The notes beneath the pieces are model-generated. The model worked only from the letters and a program-made list of their open reading frames with translations, made no database searches and had not been told where the DNA came from. A DNA stretch of 64,000 bases from Woronichinia naegeliana WA131 (GTDB taxonomy: Bacteria > Cyanobacteriota > Cyanobacteriia > Cyanobacteriales > Microcystaceae). Both the position numbers and the translations under genes were made by a program. Of this stretch, positions 62,617 through 64,000 are shown piece after piece; positions within the stretch are counted from its first letter, which is position 1; each line of letters starts with the position of its first letter. Location of the stretch: positions 1,426,001 to 1,490,000 of the forward strand of contig CP073041.1 in the NCBI GenBank assembly GCA_025370055.1, read 5' to 3'.

Positions 62617-64000
62617 GGGTGTGACCTTTAGTTGATGAAGGAAAAGAAAAGTGTTAACATGGGATGAAAAGTGACAAAGAGGAAACAATGATGACAGCAA
62701 AACTAATTAATGTAGAGGGTTCAAAGATAAAAATAGAACTAACATTAGAACTCAGTCGTTCAATGTTGGATACAGAAATAAATATTCAAAAAGGCTTAAA
62801 CGAAGTAGGTTGCATCGCCAGCAAAGAAGCCTTGAAATATTTAGATACAGATGGTTCACCCTTAAAAATCGGTGAAGAAATCTGGAAGAGTAAGGGAGAG
62901 CAACCGAAAGAATATCAAACACCTTATGGTGAGGTTATAGTGAATCGTCATGTATATCAGCGTTCACCTTTGAGGAAAAACGTATTGCCCCTTAGAAAGA
63001 GAAGCAAGGATAATCATAACATCAACGCCATTATTGGCAAAACAGGTATCCTCAAAAATGTCAGGGATGGCAGGCAAAGAGGTGAAAAATGATTTATTAG
63101 AAAATCATGGTAGAAAAGTAGCGCTATCCTATATCCAAAGATTGAGTGAAGCAGTAGGAAGTGTGGTACAGGCAAAAGAAGAAGCGTGGAGTTATGCCCC
63201 GCCCAAGGAGGATAGCCAAATTGCAACAGTGGGAATAGGATTAGATGGAACCTGTATGCTGATGTGTGAGGATGGCTACCGTGAAGCAATGGTGGGAACC
63301 GTTTCCCTATACGATAGTGAAGGCGAACGTCAACATACAATCTATCTAGGTGCGGCACCAGAGTATGGAAAAAAGAGTTTTCTAGAAAGATTAGAAAGAG
63401 AAATTGAGCGAGCGAAAAACCGTTATCCAGAGGCAACATTGGTCGGGATAGCAGACGGGGCAGAATCAAATTGGAAGTTTTTAGAAAAGCAAACGGAAGA
63501 ACAGATATTAGATTTCTATCATGCCTCTGGTTACTTAGGTGCCTTGGCAGAAGCGTTGCATCCGAATACCGTGTCAAAACAAAAAGAATGGTTGACTGAA
63601 AATTGTCGAGAACTCAAGCATGAAAAAGGAAAAGCAGGAGAACTGCTAAATCTGATGAAAGAAGTCAAAGAAGAAAAAAGTCATTCTAAGAATCTTACCG
63701 AGAAACTACAAGCGGCGATTACTTATTACGAGAATCATCAGCATCAAATGGATTATGCTGAATACATAGAGAAAAAGTATCCGATTGGTTCAGGTGTTAC
63801 GGAAGCAGCTTGTAAGACGTTGGTCAAACAACGATTATGTTGTTCAGGGATGCGATGGAAGGAAAAAGGAGCAGGAATTATTTTGAGCCTACGAGCTTTG
63901 GTATTGACCAAGGAACGATGGAGTCAATTTTGGGCAAAACTTGATCAATATGGGTTCCCTGTAGAACCCTGATTACAACAGCTTTTATCAACTAAAGGTC
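62617..64000 (+). mobile_element. ISKra4-type element copy B, full length up to the window edge
   Basis: Left end GGGTGTGACCTTTAGTTGAT; the right end ATCAACTAAAGGTC reaches the last base of the window, so the final GCACCC seen in copy C would lie just outside. It is inserted in copy A. Confidence 0.85.
62688..63972 (+). pseudogene. ISKra4-family transposase, frameshifted
   Basis: Starts MMTAKLINVEGSKIKIELTL at ATG 62688 (GAGG 6 nt upstream). Near 62970 the frame changes: it reads RSPLRKNVLPLRKRSK and stops at 63092, while the family sequence KTYCPLEREARIIITSTPLL and then AKQVSSKMSGMAGKEV continues in another frame to 63972. Catalytic core residues (GIGLDGTCMLM, GIADGAESNWKF, PIGSGVTEAACK) are intact. 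Either one indel or programmed frameshifting; the former is likelier. Confidence 0.82.

Overview
The window comes from a cyanobacterium. The evidence is a phycobilisome core subunit (ApcD), a carboxysome shell protein (CcmP), the low-CO2 inducible NDH-1 CO2-uptake cluster (ndhF3/ndhD3/cupA/cupS), SufR-controlled sufBCDS, COP23 and PAP/fibrillin-type proteins, and very frequent HIP1 octamers (GCGATCGC). The AT-leaning composition and the heavy load of insertion sequences and small dispersed repeats resemble colony-forming unicellular genera such as Microcystis or Woronichinia; that placement is inference only.

Layout. 1-3.4 kb: defence and conflict genes, namely a TdeIII-like restriction endonuclease with its SPPY-type methyltransferase (minus strand) and a DUF433/DUF5615 toxin-antitoxin pair flanked by an imperfect 85-bp direct repeat. 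3.7-12.2 kb: CO2-concentrating genes, ndhF3, a Tat-exported beta-carbonic anhydrase, ndhD3, cupA, cupS, a C-methyltransferase-like gene and ccmP; the gaps inside the cluster are filled with strong hairpin repeats and one 125-bp MITE. 12.3-15.2 kb: a creatininase-family hydrolase and a SphR/SphS-like phosphate two-component pair. 15.3-20 kb: four consecutive genes for exported proteins (COP23, a trypsin-like protease, a pseudoprotease fused to two CAP domains, a DUF4344 metallopeptidase). All four end in a Pro/Ser/Asn-rich linker followed by an Arg-containing tail and a terminal Trp. I consider this the best candidate for an undescribed system.

20-31 kb: mainly housekeeping genes on both strands (M48 protease, YcgQ/YcgR-like permease pair, apcD, metK, hemW, fibrillin, phosphopantetheinyl transferase, an unknown two-gene unit, sufR). 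31.4-38 kb: two perfect SufR operators, then sufB (with a 361-residue LAGLIDADG intein), sufC, sufD and sufS. 38-46.6 kb: secDF, an aldo/keto reductase, an HTH-NACHT protein carrying 26 hexanucleotide repeats, a HAD phosphatase and a DUF2157 membrane protein. 46.8-50.2 kb: a Ni/Co ECF transporter operon (cbiM, PDGLE protein, cbiQ) split by an inactivated IS4-type element and lacking an adjacent ATPase gene. 50.2-53.4 kb: manC, a second copy of the MITE nested in a 20-bp inverted repeat, tRNA-Cys, a decayed nuclease tail and a His-rich repeat protein.

53.4-64 kb is a mobile-element graveyard. A coiled-coil/formylglycine-generating-enzyme-like gene is frameshifted and truncated, followed by a Tn5-like IS4 element with a 754-bp tandem duplication of its 3' part, three separate pieces of ISKra4-type elements, a truncated IS701-like element, a truncated IS5/IS1182-type element and an apparently intact IS1-like element. 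Several junctions fall inside near-identical repeats, so the order here should be confirmed on long reads.
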